Shown piece by piece: positions 5,970-6,445 of a stretch of 6,445 nt of DNA. Every line of letters begins with the position of its first letter. The first letter of the stretch is position 1. The stretch is from CAZXEU01 sp964639665 (lineage in GTDB: Bacteria; Bacteroidota; Rhodothermia; Rhodothermales; Bin80), in NCBI GenBank assembly GCA_964639665.1, contig CAZXEU010000096.1, forward strand, positions 1 to 6,445, read 5' to 3'. The position numbers and the translations under genes were made by a program. The notes below the pieces were generated by a model. The model was not told where the DNA came from and searched no databases. It was given only the letters and a program-made list of their open reading frames with translations.

Positions 5970-6445
5970 GGTCTGGTGCGTCCCTCGTTCTTGTAGTTCT
6001 CCAGAAGTGTGGCCAGCCGGCTTACGACAGCGGGTTCGGCGTCAAACAGGTTCTGCGTTTCCTCAGGATCCGCAGTCAGATCGTACAACTGACCGGCCGG
6101 CTCACCGGGTCCGGGCTCAAGGATGTTCGGTGCCGTGAATCCGCCGGAGCCTCTACCCTGGACCAGCTTCCAGCGTCCGTCCCGGATGGCAAACATCCCG
6201 TGGAGAGAATGATGAACCATGGCCTGGCGGAGTGCAGGTCCTTCACCCGTGATTGCCGGGAAGAAATCGAAGCTGTCTTCGGCGGCGTCCGCCGGAAGGG
6301 TTTTGCCCAGGAGCGTGGCGAAGGTGGCCATGAAGTCCGTGAGGGAAACGAGCGCGTCACTTGTGCCGCCTGCCGCAACACGGCCGGGCCAGTGCACCAG
6401 GAACGGCACCCTGTGGCCGCCCTCCCAGATATCCGCCTTCTGTCC
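5966..6445 (-). CDS. Sulfatase (arylsulfatase family), C-terminal part only
   Basis: Only the last 159 residues are present; the frame runs off the window at its 5' end, so no start exists here. The visible part opens with GQKADIWEGGHRVPFLVHWP, the block shared by formylglycine-dependent sulfatases. It continues with SLTDFMATFATLLGKTLP (about 35-52), HHSLHGMFAIRDGRWKL (about 79-95) with the following GSGGF, and the C-terminal LYDLTADPEETQNLFD. These blocks mark a type I sulfatase that hydrolyses sulfate esters, probably on sugars. The catalytic C/S-x-P-x-R motif and most metal ligands are expected in the missing N-terminal part, so activity and export signal cannot be judged. The last codons overlap the ThuA-like start by 4 bp, so the two are surely cotranscribed. 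Confidence 0.93.
   Translation of the reverse strand, partial: GQKADIWEGGHRVPFLVHWPGRVAAGGTSDALVSLTDFMATFATLLGKTLPADAAEDSFDFFPAITGEGPALRQAMVHHSLHGMFAIRDGRWKLVQGRGSGGFTAPNILEPGPGEPAGQLYDLTADPEETQNLFDAEPAVVSRLATLLENYKNEGRTRP
5981..5986 (-). promoter_or_regulatory. Possible ribosome binding site of the ThuA-like lipoprotein gene
   Basis: On the minus strand GAGGGA ends 11 bases before the ATG at 5969, inside the sulfatase coding region. The spacing is slightly long. Together with the ATGA overlap it suggests that ribosomes finishing the sulfatase restart on the ThuA-like gene, with some independent initiation possible. Confidence 0.35.

Overview
The window looks like part of a carbohydrate-acquisition region from a free-living, GC-rich Gram-negative bacterium. 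The secreted proteins (a ThuA-like lipoprotein with a C-terminal 'NSGFG...KPN..PEDF' tail, a DUF1080 protein, an arylsulfatase) are typical of Rhodothermota/Bacteroidota and of the Planctomycetota-Verrucomicrobiota group. Weak or absent Shine-Dalgarno sequences fit the Rhodothermota/Bacteroidota side slightly better. The taxonomic call is inference from protein style only.

Layout. On the + strand, a two-domain sugar ABC transporter ATPase of the RbsA/MglA/XylG family (12-1529) is followed by a 672-bp stretch with no convincing gene but several GC-rich hairpins. Next comes the cognate RbsC-type permease (2202-3167). A second, roughly 300-bp non-coding stretch leads to a ThuA-domain protein (3472-4323), followed 11 bp later by a DUF1080 / 3-keto-disaccharide hydrolase-like protein with a signal peptide (4335-4958). 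On the - strand, a sulfatase truncated by the window edge (6445-5966) overlaps by 4 bp (ATGA) a second ThuA-like protein, a predicted lipoprotein (5969-4971). The two gene sets converge with 12 bp between stop codons. That junction lies inside a long interrupted hairpin whose minus-strand copy is followed by a T-rich run, a good intrinsic terminator candidate.

How the genes may work together (inference): the sulfatase and the two ThuA/DUF1080 proteins would modify or break down sulfated or oxidised (3-keto) glycosides in the envelope, and the ABC transporter would import a released monosaccharide. No substrate-binding protein, 3-keto-forming dehydrogenase or glycoside hydrolase is visible here, so the substrate cannot be named. 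Most of the content is familiar. The least ordinary features are the long structured gap that splits the ATPase from its permease, the two dissimilar ThuA proteins flanking a DUF1080 gene, and the terminator hairpin built from the last codons of two convergent genes. I found no tRNA, rRNA, CRISPR array or insertion sequence.
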